Shown one piece after another: positions 35,401 through 46,055 of a DNA stretch of 64,000 nt; within the stretch, counting starts at the first letter, position 1; each line of letters opens with the position of its first letter. This DNA comes from G965220075 sp965220075. GTDB lineage: Bacteria; Chloroflexota; UBA11872. Below the pieces are notes generated by a model. That model saw only the letters and a list, made by a program, of their open reading frames with translations, was not told the DNA's origin and did not search any database. Where the stretch lies: contig OZ244806.1 of assembly GCA_965220075.1 (NCBI GenBank), forward strand, positions 2,728,001 to 2,792,000, read 5' to 3'. A program made the position numbers and the translations under genes.

Positions 35401-36039
35401 CAGGCGCACCTGTTCGGGGACGAGAACGCAGAAGACCGGGAGCGTCTTCACACGCGTATCGAGGAACTCGGGGCGCGCAAGAAGAAGCGGCTCAATGAAC
35501 TTGAACTCATGCTGAACCTGTCCGCCAACCTCCCCGATCTCTTTACCGAGGCCCTGATCGCTCCTGTTCCAGTTGCCGCCGTGGAACCGGAGAGCGACTC
35601 ATCGTCGAGAGGCTTTCCCATGCAACGAGACGACGAAGTCGAGGCCATCGCGATGGACGTGGCTATGCGCTACGAGCGCAGCCGTGGATGGACGCCCACA
35701 GACGTGAGCGATGATGGAGAGTACTACGACATTGGGTCCGAGGGGCCAGACGGCGAGAAGCGATTCATCGAGGCCAAGGGGCGCGCGCAGTCCGGGGGCA
35801 TCGTCGTCACCGGTCCTGAGAGGGACAAGCTGCAGCAACTCGGCGAACGCGCCTGGCTCTATGTCGTCACGAACTGCAGGGACGAGCAGTCGCGGCTGCG
35901 AATCATCGAGGACCCGTTCTCGAAGCTGACCCCTGAGATGCTGTACCGCCAGGTTCAGTACTTCGTCGAGGAGGACGACTGGGCACGCCAAGGACGGGAA
36001 GTCGAGACGACCGGGGAAGCCGGGGAGCGACGAACATGA
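32467..36039 (+). CDS. SNF2-type helicase with C-terminal DUF3883 domain
   Basis: A 1,190-residue SF2 helicase of the HepA/DrmD-like class. Walker A is DDTGAGKT at 136-143, DEAH near 238, TATPH near 275 and motif VI QRMGRIHRYG near 615. A helical middle region follows, and the last 140 residues (with EYYDIGSEGPDG and FIEAKGR) look like DUF3883, a nuclease-related fold that often ends defence helicases. The start is the ATG at 32467; AGGAGG at 32448-32453 is better spaced for a three-codon frame that overlaps it. It opens a five-gene operon; the next gene starts in ATGA at its stop. Confidence 0.88.
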   Translation: MSEQQSAMTQGEIAIAVGDVVAGLEASELVQIQRVVPFGSRTLVEGVGLDSRRLVKRPPSTEELAGLDKVRGQQHSFDGDPQLFLLGREAERIRIAHQFDPLFAVNSSIVDPLPHQVEAAYRYLLPLPRIRFLLADDTGAGKTIMAGLLMKELLFRGVIRKVLIITPGGLTKQWAEEELQEKFGLYARLVNRATFEGEPGQFARYEEGTFITSIDFLARNDGCLNAVSATQWDLVIVDEAHKLSAYEYGSKLEESERYKAVKALTNKTDHLLFLTATPHRGRRDTFRRLLLLLDEDLFQKDEHVADRVLQKAATPQLSVREDFEAERPISGARNRFFLRRLKEEMVDWDNQALFKNRHTKTTGYELTPEEKSLYDSVTSYVRSKRKEAKAKRNRNVELTLMVMQRRLASSLYAITRTLGNRLSVLEDVLAILRDPTRSEAEKKRLLRGEETVGDPRDIAAYEDLTEEERERTDQRIFRQVLTDDPAKVEEERDEVERLLRLADSLKQHREAKFSELLAVLDSSDVIRADDEKLLIFTEHRDTLDSLATRLEEKGYTVATFHGGMDVDSRKQAQRHFRTRAKIMVATDAAGEGINLQFCRYLINWDIPWNPNRLEQRMGRIHRYGQADDVWVYNLVSQNTREGAVLEKVLSKMDVMREQMGSDRVYDVIDDWLEDVPRVRLIERAIDSDDETEASKATDDALSTASRERAERLLALQKKTSLASRLDLRSARDLRDASDERRLQPLFIQRFFERAWAACGGTIRKDDDFPVWHIGATPTALLDCARERRQPLPENHQTPFVFDKQLVSVASRVSIPERTKLLGPGHPLFDTLIEWTISEARQAFARGAILVDPNIARPQRVWLVRSTIDDGRRQWRREGRKPPAHERLAVVVQDHLGLRTTSPSYLLNCAPPESEIPTPEIVVRDPEEIQAWAYEHVTEPQLDQIKVARSEECELRRQYLNTAFTDLILELQHELNDLQQAHLFGDENAEDRERLHTRIEELGARKKKRLNELELMLNLSANLPDLFTEALIAPVPVAAVEPESDSSSRGFPMQRDDEVEAIAMDVAMRYERSRGWTPTDVSDDGEYYDIGSEGPDGEKRFIEAKGRAQSGGIVVTGPERDKLQQLGERAWLYVVTNCRDEQSRLRIIEDPFSKLTPEMLYRQVQYFVEEDDWARQGREVETTGEAGERRT

Positions 36040-38738
36040 TTGCAGAGAACGCCGCTGGCATGACAGCGCAGCCCCCTGGTGGTGCACGTTTCTATCGGTG
36101 TGCACTACAGGTGAACCCGCATCACTATGGGCAGACCTATCGGGGGCAGGCTACCCAAGGAGACGCGCTCAGCCACGCACAGGAGATCGTTGACAAGGCC
36201 GTGGAGGCGGGTATCGAGGTGCTCGCCATCACGGATCACAACAACGTGGACAGTGTCGCGGCCTTTCGATCCGCGTCGCTCAACCGTCCGGTTCTCGTCT
36301 TCCCGGGCTTCGAGGTGTCCTCATCTGAGGGCGTGCACCTATTGTGCCTATACCCGCCGGACTCTGACGACAATCAACTCGGTAGGTACCTAGGGGAACT
36401 TGGCATCCGCGGCACGAGTCCGTCCACTGAACTCGCCACCAAGACATTTGCAGAGATTCTGGACGCTGTTGACAGCCAGGGGGGAATGGCAATTGCGGCG
36501 CATGTCACGAACGAAGGCGGCCTCTTCAAGGTTCTATCGGGCCAGCCAAGAATTCGTGCATGGCGGGACGAGAATCTTCTTGCGATACAGATCCCTGGCG
36601 TCGTTGAGGACCTGCCGCAGGGCATTCGTCAAATCGTAGAGAACCGGAACCTCGAATACCGTCGTACTCACGCACCCGAAAACGGTGTCGCTATCGCCAT
36701 GGTTAATGCAATGGACATCGTGAAGCCGGGGCAACTTGGCGTTCCGTCGGCGACCTGCTGGATCAAGATGCAGGACGTCACTATTGACGGATTGCGTCAA
36801 GCCTTCCTGGACCCGGGCTCGCGTGTTCGTCTAAACCCCAAGGAAGGAAGGTTTGAGCCCGACGAGCACATGGAGATAGTAACCATACGCTGGGAAGGCG
36901 GATTCCTCGACGGTGTGACCGTGCACCTCAATCCCAATCTGAATGTGCTTATCGGCGGTCGCGGCACCGGCAAGTCGACCGTTGTGGAGAGCATCCGTAG
37001 CGCGCTTGGACTCGACCCAATTGGCGACGAGGCGCGCAAAGCGCATGAGGGGATCGTGCACCAAGTGCTGCGTAACGGCACGAAAATCTCGATGCTCGTC
37101 CGTGTACAGCGTCCCGGAGTTCACGAGTATCGCATCGAGCGGACCATCCCCAATCCGCCGCTGGTCCGGGAAGTCAGTGGAGAAGTGCTGCATCGAATGC
37201 CAACGGAAATCCTCCCCAAGGTCGAAGCCTACGGCCAGCACGAAATATCAGAGCTTGCGAGAAGCCGCGACAAGCTCACCCGCCTACTCGACCGGTTCGT
37301 TGCACGCGATGAGTCTCTCGCCCGTCGGAAGGCGTCGGTAAGTCGCGACCTCGCCAAGAACCGCAGCGCTTTGTGTGACGCGCGCGCCGAGATCGAGTCG
37401 ATTGAAGAGCGACTCGACGCGCTTCCCGGTCTGGAGGAAACACTCGAGAGATTCCAGGAAGTGGGCCTTGAGGAGCGCCTGCGGGAACAGAGCCTGCTCG
37501 TGCGTGAGGAACAAGTTCTTGATTCGGTTCCTCTACGTCTGGAGCCGTTCCGGGAGGCACTGGAGATTCTCCGAAGAGAGTTGCCAATTGACCTTGCCTT
37601 CCTGTCAAGACGGGCGCTTAAGGAATTGCCTGGCCGGGACATCCTTTCCCAAGCGACCAGTGCGCTCACCGATTTGGAGGCGGAAGTGGGGCGCATTGCG
37701 GACAGTTTGGAGCAGGCGCTGGCGCGCGCAAATCTCGGAGTCGACCAAGTGCGGACCGCTTGGGACGTACGACGACAACGGGTTCAGGCTGAGTACGAAC
37801 GGATTCTGCGGGAGCTGCAAAAATTGCGCGTGGACGGGGAGGAGTTCATCCGACTTCGCCGCCAAATCGAGGAACTGCGCCCACTTCAAGAGCGCCTTGC
37901 ACTTTTGCGGCGATTGGAGGAAGAGCAGGCCAATCAGCGTCGCGCGCTACTTGCGGAGTGGGAAGACGTCAAGGCCGCCGAATTCCGCACCTTGGACGAG
38001 GCGGCAAGGAAGGTCAGCAAGCAGCTTCGCAACCGCGTACAGGTAGAGGTGTCGGGCGCGGGCAATCGTGAGCCGCTCTTCAAGCTGCTGCGTAACGAGA
38101 TCGGCGGGCGCATGTCGGAGGCCTTCGACAGACTTAGGAACGCCCCCGAACTATCCCTTACACAATTCGTAGAAGCGTGTCGGTCCGGAGCCGAGGCGCT
38201 ACGCAAGACGTACGGCATTACACCTGGTCAGGCGGAACGGTTCGCGGGCGCCGAGGCCGAGGTGCTCATGCGGGTCGAGGAGCTGGAGCTCGCGCCGAGG
38301 ACGACAATCCGTCTCAACACGGCACCAGCGGGGGAACCGCCCGACTGGCAACTTCTGAAAGACCTCTCAACTGGGCAAAAGGCAACGGCGGTACTCCTAC
38401 TACTGCTCCTCGAGTCAGGCGCTCCGCTGATTGTCGACCAGCCGGAGGACGACCTCGACAACCGCTTCATCACCGAGGGCATCGTGCCGCGCATGCGCAA
38501 GGAGAAGCAGCGCAGGCAGTTCATATTCTCGACTCACAACGCAAATATTCCCGTGCTGGGCGACGCCGAGTTGATCGTAGGGCTGTCCGCCGCCGGGGAC
38601 GGAGACAGCGGGCGTGCGCGCGTAGCGCCCGAGCACACCGGATCGATCGACTCCCGATCCGTGCGCGAACTCGTGGAAGAGATTCTTGAGGGCGGCCGCG
38701 AGGCGTTCGAGACGCGACGGCGGAAGTACGGATTCTGA
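36036..38738 (+). CDS. PHP-domain / SMC-like ATPase (TrlF-type)
   Basis: A 900-residue protein. Residues 20-280 form a PHP-type metal-dependent phosphoesterase domain: AITDHNNVDS, the Glu of FPGFEVSS, and the His of IAAHV. The first His-x-His box seems to be NPHHYG, an unusual form. Walker A GGRGTGKST lies at 307-315, about 270 residues of coiled coil follow, then the ABC-type LSTGQKATA near 777 and Walker B IVDQPEDDLDN near 800. This head-coil-head layout matches SMC/RecF-like ATPases; PHP fusions are annotated TrlF-type. A nuclease or nucleotide-clearing role in defence is likely. Start ATGA overlaps the helicase stop. Confidence 0.85.
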   Translation: MIAENAAGMTAQPPGGARFYRCALQVNPHHYGQTYRGQATQGDALSHAQEIVDKAVEAGIEVLAITDHNNVDSVAAFRSASLNRPVLVFPGFEVSSSEGVHLLCLYPPDSDDNQLGRYLGELGIRGTSPSTELATKTFAEILDAVDSQGGMAIAAHVTNEGGLFKVLSGQPRIRAWRDENLLAIQIPGVVEDLPQGIRQIVENRNLEYRRTHAPENGVAIAMVNAMDIVKPGQLGVPSATCWIKMQDVTIDGLRQAFLDPGSRVRLNPKEGRFEPDEHMEIVTIRWEGGFLDGVTVHLNPNLNVLIGGRGTGKSTVVESIRSALGLDPIGDEARKAHEGIVHQVLRNGTKISMLVRVQRPGVHEYRIERTIPNPPLVREVSGEVLHRMPTEILPKVEAYGQHEISELARSRDKLTRLLDRFVARDESLARRKASVSRDLAKNRSALCDARAEIESIEERLDALPGLEETLERFQEVGLEERLREQSLLVREEQVLDSVPLRLEPFREALEILRRELPIDLAFLSRRALKELPGRDILSQATSALTDLEAEVGRIADSLEQALARANLGVDQVRTAWDVRRQRVQAEYERILRELQKLRVDGEEFIRLRRQIEELRPLQERLALLRRLEEEQANQRRALLAEWEDVKAAEFRTLDEAARKVSKQLRNRVQVEVSGAGNREPLFKLLRNEIGGRMSEAFDRLRNAPELSLTQFVEACRSGAEALRKTYGITPGQAERFAGAEAEVLMRVEELELAPRTTIRLNTAPAGEPPDWQLLKDLSTGQKATAVLLLLLLESGAPLIVDQPEDDLDNRFITEGIVPRMRKEKQRRQFIFSTHNANIPVLGDAELIVGLSAAGDGDSGRARVAPEHTGSIDSRSVRELVEEILEGGREAFETRRRKYGF

Positions 38739-38741
38739 GTA

Positions 38742-39980
38742 ATGAACAGAACTGAACTGCTCGAACTCATCGCCAACCGGGAGAACTCGCGCGTCGAGTT
38801 CAAGCGCGACGACTCACATCCCGACTCTCTGGCGAAGGAGATGTCCGCGCTGCTGAACCTCGAGGGAGGCGTAATTCTGCTGGGCGTTGAAAAGGACCAG
38901 CGAATTACTGGACTAACCAGAAGCCGCGAGGAGGCCGAGGAGTGGGTGATGAACATCGCCCAGGGCAACCTTCAGCCTGCGGTGGTACCCGTGTGGAGCA
39001 CCGTCGCCATGCACGACGGCACGGTGGTGGGAACAGTGGAACTCCTGGCAGACAGTCCGGGCAAACCGCACAAGGCAAGGCGAGGACGAGCGTGGATTAC
39101 GTTCACTCGCGTCGGAAGTACCACACGCGAGGCCACACGGGAGGAAGAAGCCAGACTCTACCAGGCTGCCCGGCTGGTCCGTTACGAGATCAAGGCCGTG
39201 CCAGATACCGGCCCGGAGAGTCTCGACATGGATCGAATCGAGAACTACTACCGGGACGTCCTGAAGCGATCAGTGCCGACTCGGGGAGACGTCGAGAGCT
39301 GGCGGCGACTCCTGCTCAACTCGGATCTGCTGGTTGCGGCGGGAGATGAACTTGGCGCATCGGTCTCCGGGCTTCTGCTGTTCGGTGAGAACCCGAACCG
39401 TCGTCTGCCCCAGGCCGGCGTGACAGCGGCGGCATTTTCTGGTCCTGAGAAGGAATACAACACGGTCGATGAAGAGCGGATTCGGGGACCACTGACCTCA
39501 CGAGTCTCGAATCGCGGTGCAGCGCTTGAAGAGGGCGTGATCGACCGCACGGTGGACTTCGTTCGACGCAACATGGGAAGCGTCGCTTGGCTCCAAGGTG
39601 CCCGCCGGCGCCGCAAGAGGGCATTCCCCCTTGACGCGGTGCGAGAAGCGGTAGTTAACGCAGTCGCACATCGCGACTACGCCCGCGAAGGGACCGACGT
39701 CGAGGTTTCGCTCTACGGCGACCGACTGGAAGTCATCTCTCCGGGCCGCCTTCCGAACGGCGTCACGGTGGAGAAGATGAAGGAGGGCGTAGTTCGAGTG
39801 GCCCGCAACGAGCTGCTCAAGGAGATCCTCCGCGACTACGGCTACATCGAGCACTACGGAATGGGTGTCCGCAGCCGGATCATCGAATCCATGCAGCGCC
39901 ACAACGGCACGGAGCCGGATCTCGTCGAGGAAGACGACCGCTTCATCGTCCGTCTTTGGAAGGCGCCCCGGCAGTCATGA
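38742..39980 (+). CDS. AlbA_2 (Schlafen-like) domain protein
   Basis: A 412-residue protein. The N-terminal 130 residues match the divergent AlbA/Schlafen core: VEFKRDDS near 18-25, then LNLEGGVILLGVEKD, and the strand-helix pattern that follows. The C-terminal half holds a GHKL-like ATP-binding fold (REAVVNAVAHRDY, then GDRLEVISPGRLP and GMGVRSRI) and a winged-helix end. These proteins are often annotated as transcriptional regulators or ATP-dependent helicases, but Schlafen-like members act in antiviral defence, some as tRNA nucleases. It lies three bases after the PHP gene and overlaps the methylase start by four bases. Confidence 0.85.
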   Translation: MNRTELLELIANRENSRVEFKRDDSHPDSLAKEMSALLNLEGGVILLGVEKDQRITGLTRSREEAEEWVMNIAQGNLQPAVVPVWSTVAMHDGTVVGTVELLADSPGKPHKARRGRAWITFTRVGSTTREATREEEARLYQAARLVRYEIKAVPDTGPESLDMDRIENYYRDVLKRSVPTRGDVESWRRLLLNSDLLVAAGDELGASVSGLLLFGENPNRRLPQAGVTAAAFSGPEKEYNTVDEERIRGPLTSRVSNRGAALEEGVIDRTVDFVRRNMGSVAWLQGARRRRKRAFPLDAVREAVVNAVAHRDYAREGTDVEVSLYGDRLEVISPGRLPNGVTVEKMKEGVVRVARNELLKEILRDYGYIEHYGMGVRSRIIESMQRHNGTEPDLVEEDDRFIVRLWKAPRQS

Positions 39981-42957
39981 CGACGCAATCCGGCGGAAGT
40001 GACGACCGCCCGCGGCTGATCGAGGTTGCGCTGCCAGTGCGGGAGATATCCGCCGAGAGCGTGCGCGACAAGTATCTTCCATCGTTACATCCCAAGCATC
40101 TCCATGTTTGGTGGGCACGACGGCCGATGGCGGCGGCACGCGCGGTCGTGTTCGCGTCGCTGGTGCCCGACCCGGACGATTCCGCCTGTCCGGCCGAATT
40201 TATAGCGGCGGTCAGCCGGCGTCTTCGGACGGATGTTCCCGCGAGTCTGAAGCACTATCGTCGTGGCCGCTCCACCCATCATGACAAGGACCCTTACCGA
40301 CCCTACGACGGCATCGAGGACACGCCGCGCAACCGCCTCCTGACATTCATCGCCAAGTGGTCGCCGGAGTAGCTCGAGTTTGACGCCGGGAAGCGCGGGA
40401 GAGCACCTTCGCCGAAGGAACTGCTCGACGACCGCTCCCTCGTGAAATGGGAGGTTTCCGATCCGAAGAACGACCAGGGGCGGGAAGTGCTTCGCATTGC
40501 TCGGGAGCTCGTGCGGGCTGCGCACAACGGCGAGGTTCCCACCGTGCTTGATCCTTTCGCGGGTGGTGGTGCAATCCCGCTCGAAGCCGGCCGCCTCGGC
40601 TGCCATGCGGTCGCTAACGACTACAACCCAGTAGCACACCTGATTCTCCGAGCGACCTGCGAGTGGCCACAGAAGTACGGCAAGCCCGGCAAAAGAACGG
40701 TGATAGCAAGGGAATTCGGGAGTGAGGTCGAGCGAGACATCCAGATTCCAAACGCTCTCGTTCATGACTTTGAGAAATGGGCGAATTGCGTCCTGGACCG
40801 CGTGAGGCAGGAGGTTGAACATCTGTATCCCACCGGTAAGGACGGTCAGCCGGTACTTGGATATCTTTGGGCGAGGACTTTTCCTTGCTCAAATCCTTCG
40901 TGCCTCGGTCAGATTCCGTTGATGAGGAGCCTCGTCGTCCGCAGCAAAGCGAGAAAGGTCGCCATCACGCTCGACATCGATAGACCAGGAAAGCAAATCA
41001 GCTCGGGGTCGCAAAGGGCAGCGCAATCAATAGAACAGTGGGAACGAAGCGCGCGAGAGGTCCCGCGATCTGTCCCTTCTGCGATCAACCCACATCTGAA
41101 GATGAGATTCGCACGTCTGGCCGAGCCGGTCGAATGGGTGAGCAGATGGTGTGTGTCGTGGTCGATGGAGTGCGCGGAAAGGACTACCGGCCGGTTGAGG
41201 AGCGCGATCTCCGAGCAATTGAGGACGCAAAGGCCATTGATGTGCATATTCCCGCCGAGTATATCGTCCCAGAGATTAATGGTCCCGGTGCGTCGCCTGA
41301 CGCAGGAGCACACCGCAGCATAAGTCTCGAACTCTACGGCTTTACACGTTGGAAAAAACTGTTCAATCATCGACAGCTCGTCATTCTGAACTCCTTCATT
41401 AAGAATGTTCGGAATGCGATAGAAACCTTGGTAGAGAAGGAGGCTTTGGATGACGATTACAAGACCGCACTCGCGTCCTACCTGGGATTGTGGATAGATC
41501 GGATCGCTATGTTCAGCAATACGTTTTGCCGATGGGAATCTGGCCTCGATCGACCCAAGACGCCTTTCGGTGGACAGTCGACACCTATGGTATGGGATGT
41601 TCCAGAAATAAACCCGCTGGGCGCACTCGCTGGGACAGCCACAACCCAGCTTAGGTACATGACCGGGACGATACTGCGTGAGGCTCGCCCCAGCGGCTCG
41701 GTGCCGACCATCGCTTCTCTGGTAGGAAACACATCGAACTTGGCGGTCCCCACCGCATCGGTAGACTGCTGCGTCACCGATCCGCCCTACGGTAACTCGA
41801 TTGCATACGCCGACCTATCGGACTTCTTCTATGTGTGGCTGAAACGCAGTCTTGGATAGGTGCACAAGGAATTGTTCCTCACACCGCAAACACCCAAGAA
41901 AGAAGAAGTGACCAGCCACAAGCACCGGCACTGCGGTTCGCAGCAGGAAGCAAGCAAGTTCTACCAGCGCCCTCTGAGCGAGAGTTTCAGAGAGAGTAAG
42001 CGCATTACGGCCGACCCGAAGCTAATCACTGTCATGTTCGCGCACCAGTCTACCGATGCTTGGACTTCCCTGATCTCAGCTCTGTTCGAGGCTGGCTTCG
42101 CGCCGAACGCGACGTGGCCAATAGCGACAGAAATGCCGACGACGGCATTAGCGATGGGAACCGCCTCCCTGGAGACATCGGTCACCGTCGCTTGTCGGCC
42201 TCGCGTCGCGGGAAGCGCAGTTTCGTTCCGGCGGATTCGCTCCGAGATTCAGGATGTCGTGAGGCATGCCGTGCGTCGATTCTGGGCCTATGGCTTTCGC
42301 GGAGCAGACCTGATCGTCGCGTGCTATGGCCCAGCGGTAGGGGTGTTTGGCAAGTACGAACGCGTGGAAAGAGCCGACGGAACGCCGGTCGGCATTCCGG
42401 AGCTACTCGATCTGGCCAGGCAGGCGGCGCGGGACGCCATCGCCGGCGAGCTTCGCGGTGACAGCCTGTCGACGCTCTACTACGTATGGGCCAATCTCTA
42501 CGGCGCGGCCGAGCAGGCCTGGGATGATGCCCGGCTGGTGGTGCAGATTGGCGGTGACGAGGACAACGCCATGGAAGTTGCGCGTGGGCACGGCATCTTT
42601 GAATTGGACGGTACTAGGTGCCGGCTTGCACTTCTCGACGACCGCGCCAGCCGCAGGGGCCTTGGCATCGATCAGAACTCGCCACACATCGATGCCCTGC
42701 ATCGCGGAATGCTCCTGTGGAAGGAGGAGCAGCGGAGGAATCTAGTCTCATACCTCGCGCAACGGGACCTGCTGGAGGACGGTCCGTTCTGGAAGCTGGC
42801 GCAGGCCCTGTTCGAAGTGCTGCCCCGCGACCTGGAAGACTGGAAGCTGGTGAGCGCCCTGCTCGGCGAGCGCCGGACACTGCGCGCCGAGGGCATGAGC
42901 ACGGCATACAGGAACTCACAAGCGAGGCTCTTCGACGGAGGAGATGATGGTTCGTGA
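39977..42957 (+). pseudogene. DUF1156-family DNA adenine methylase, interrupted
   Basis: One long methylase gene whose parts read in order from the ATG at 39977. The N-terminal DUF1156 part has HPKHLHVWWARRPMAAARA. The SAM-binding motif LDPFAGGGAIPLEAG is at 40550-40594, a zinc-finger-like CPFC region follows near 41070, and the catalytic DPPY is at 41779-41790. The frame is stopped by in-frame TAG at 40370-40372, shifts by one missing base in a G run near 41000, and meets a second in-frame TAG at 41857-41859. The last part to 42957 is open. Either decay or assembly errors; no active full-length product is expected as written. Confidence 0.82.
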
Positions 42958-45802
42958 CGAGTGAGACACTCAAGCCCTGGTTTGCCATTGCCACGCCTCA
43001 CGAGGACATTCGGGAGGGGCGTCTTGCAGAGGCCACATTCGCCGCAGATATCTGGGCGGTAGTACAGGGAACAGCACCCGAGGTCTACCTGGACGCCGAA
43101 GATTTCTTTCGCAAGACCTACCTGACAGCTGGGTTGTCGACCGTGATCCAACGGGTCGCCGGCGCGTTGCGCGGCGGAGGCGAAACCGGGGACCGCATCA
43201 TCAGTCTGCAGACGACGTTTGGCGGTGGTAAGACGCACACCCTGGTGGCGCTCTGGCATCTGGCGCGGCACGCGGACGGGCTCAGGGACTCGCCCCACAC
43301 GGAACAGCTTCGCAAGGCCGTCGGCGGGCGCCTTTCGGAGGAAACAAGGGGCGTTGCCGTTTTCACCAACCAGACCTGCGACGCGACTCAGGGACGCAAG
43401 GTCGCCAATGGAGTCCACTTGCGCACCTGTGGGGCGAGTTGGCGTACCAGCTCGGTGGTCAGGCTCTCTACGAACACGTGCGGGCGAACGACGAGAGCCA
43501 GCGCGTTCCGCAGGGGCTCTACTTCGACATATTGAAGTCTGCATCGCCGTGTCTGATCCTCTTGGACGAACTGGCCGACTACTGCGTGGGGGCCGCGGCG
43601 GTGCCCGTCGGTGACACGAGCCTCGCCGATCAAACCGTCTCCTTCATTCAGCAGCTGACAGAATCGGCACAGCAGGTGCCCGGCGCGGTCGTGGTCGCGA
43701 CCCTCCCCGCGAGCAAGTACGAGGTGGCGCAGAGCGAGAAGGGGCAGGAGGCATTCGTTGCGCTGGAGAGACGTTTTCAGCGTCTCGGTGCCGACGTCAA
43801 GCCTGTCGCGGACCAAGAGATCTACGAAGTCGTCCGCGCCCGGTTGTTCGAGTCCATCACGCCAAAGTGCGAACCTGACTATCCCGCGAGAGTCGCTGAG
43901 GCCTATCAGGGCATGTATGCGTCGCACGCCAATGAAGTTACCTCGGAAGCCGCCAGGAACACCTATCGCGAACTGATACAGCGCGCATATCCCTTCCACC
44001 CGCTGACCATCGACGCCCTCCACACCCGTTGGGGTAGCCACCCCGATTTCCAGCGCACTCGCGGCGTGCTGCGCCTGCTGGCGAGCATCGTGGGCGACCT
44101 TTGGAAAGCCCGGCAGGGCAACACCCGAACGCAGCATCTGATCCAACCTTGCGACATATCCTGGTCGGTTGACGCGGTCCAGGCGGTGCTGACTCGCCTG
44201 TGGGGACCGGCGTTCCAGTCCGTTGCCGCCGCCGACGTCGTGGGCGAAAGATCCAATTCCGACGTCTTTGACGAAGAACGCGGAGGCGACTACCGGAGTG
44301 AGGCCATTGGAAGGGGTCTGGCATCCGCCATCCTGCTCGGTTCGTTCGGGGGGCAGGGAGGACGCAGCGGCTTCAGCTCCAAGGACCTGAAGCTAGCCTG
44401 CTCGCGGAAGGGCCTGAACTGGAACTACAGCGACGGCGCCTTGCTGGAACTGGAGAACCGCTGCTTCGACCTCCACACGGCGACGGCCGGAAGCCTCGGG
44501 AAGCGGTACTGGTTTGGTACCAAGCCGACGCTCAACAAGCTGGTCGTCCAGTACCGACAGCAGATCGCGAACCGGGACTTCAACGAAGCGATCATCGAGA
44601 GCATTCGGACCGAGGCGCAGAAAGGCGCTTCGGCCGGCGCGACCTGGCGTGTGCTCGTCAATCCCGCAGTGGACCTGCCGGAACAGAGATCGCTGACACT
44701 CTTGATCCTTCCGCCGTCGGTCGCTTGGGAAGATAACGCGGACGCGAGGGCCACCATTCAGGAGAGTGTAAAGTCCATCAGCGTCAGCTGCGGAGGCAAG
44801 GATCGCCTGTTCCGCAACACCCTGATCTTTCTCGCGGGAAACGCTCGCGGCCTCGGCAAACTGCGACAGGCCCATCAGCAGCACGGCGCCCTCGAAGGGG
44901 TTCGCGCGGATTACTGGGACCAGCTTGACGACGAGCAGCGCGGCGATCTCGGGAAACGCCTTGACGCTGCCCGACAGGCTACCTTCGACGCACTGCGTCC
45001 GGCCTACACGGTTGGCCTTCGCGTGCACGGACAAGACGTGGAGGTCTGCTCGCTGTCGGATGCGCGTCACGGCCTACAGGAGCATCTCGGATACATCTGG
45101 ACGACGTTGGTCAAGGACGAGGAGTGGATTCTGCGTCGCGTCGGCTCGGTGACCTTAGAGAACAACGGCATAGTCCCGAAGGAAGGTGCCCTCCGTCTGA
45201 AAGAAGCAGTCGAGGCTTTCCTGCGATTCACCGACAAGCCCATGGTCGCCAACAGGGATGCGGTAACCACCGGATTAGCGCGAGCGTGCGAGGACGGGAT
45301 ATTGGGCATCGGTCGTGGCGGTGGACTCTCGTCCCTTCTGACCCAGCACTGTCGACAGCCGGTTTCGCTCGACCCGACCGAAGACGGTGTGTGGATCATC
45401 CCGCCCTTCGCTCCGAAACCCGCGACAGGGTCCGGAGACGGAACGACAAGTGGCACCGACGTCCGTGAACGAGGTCCGTCGTACGGTCCTGGAACCGGTT
45501 GGCGGACAGGCACCGGTACCAGCGAAGTTAGCGGCCGAACCACTTCAGATGAAGAACCCTCTTCAAAGCTCACGGTGCAGCGGTTCGTCGTCCAGGGTGA
45601 GGTTCCAGTCGAGAGTTGGGGCGAGCTCTTCCGCTGCTTCGTCGGCCCCGCAGCGCAGATGCGTTTGAAGAAGCTTGGGCTGGGCGTGCGGTTCGAAATG
45701 GCCCTACCCGACGACGGCGCACTGAGCGAGAACGATTCGGCGCTAATGGCGATGAAAGAGGCAGCGAGGCAGTTGGGACTCAAGCTTCAAATTGACGAGT
45801 GA
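42954..45802 (+). pseudogene. DUF499-family ATPase, frameshifted
   Basis: About 950 codons in two frames. The first part (GTG at 42954, overlapping the methylase stop as GTGA) holds Walker A FGGGKTHT near 43220. The second part holds LWGELAYQLGG, the Walker B LILLDELAD near 43560, and the rest of the protein to 45802, with a low-complexity hinge near 45430-45550 and a C-terminal domain. The frames join if one C is restored in the run ACC(C)TGTGG near 43424. DUF499 ATPases accompany DUF1156 methylases and helicases in defence loci. With this shift the product would end at about 190 residues. Confidence 0.82.
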
Positions 45803-46055
45803 GCCAATAGGCTGCATCAAGTCGCTTGGAGTGAGTTGAGTCGGCGGATGGCGCCGTTCGAACATGACGTATTCGGCAGGTCAAGTGACTCAAGGCCGCC
45901 GAGGAATGAGCGCAAGTGAGCACTCTCGACGGCATTCCGATTCCGTCGCGCGGCGAGACGCTCCTGCCATACCACCAAGCTATTGCAATGCAGTACGTCC
46001 AATTCCTGGTTTAGCAGATGACAACACCAGCGGGCTTGCAGGCACTGAGCAGGTT

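Noticed and set aside
32467..45802. DISARM, BREX or Dnd system
   Set aside because: The helicase resembles DrmD and a methylase is present, but DrmA, DrmB, BrxC/PglZ and Dnd genes are absent.
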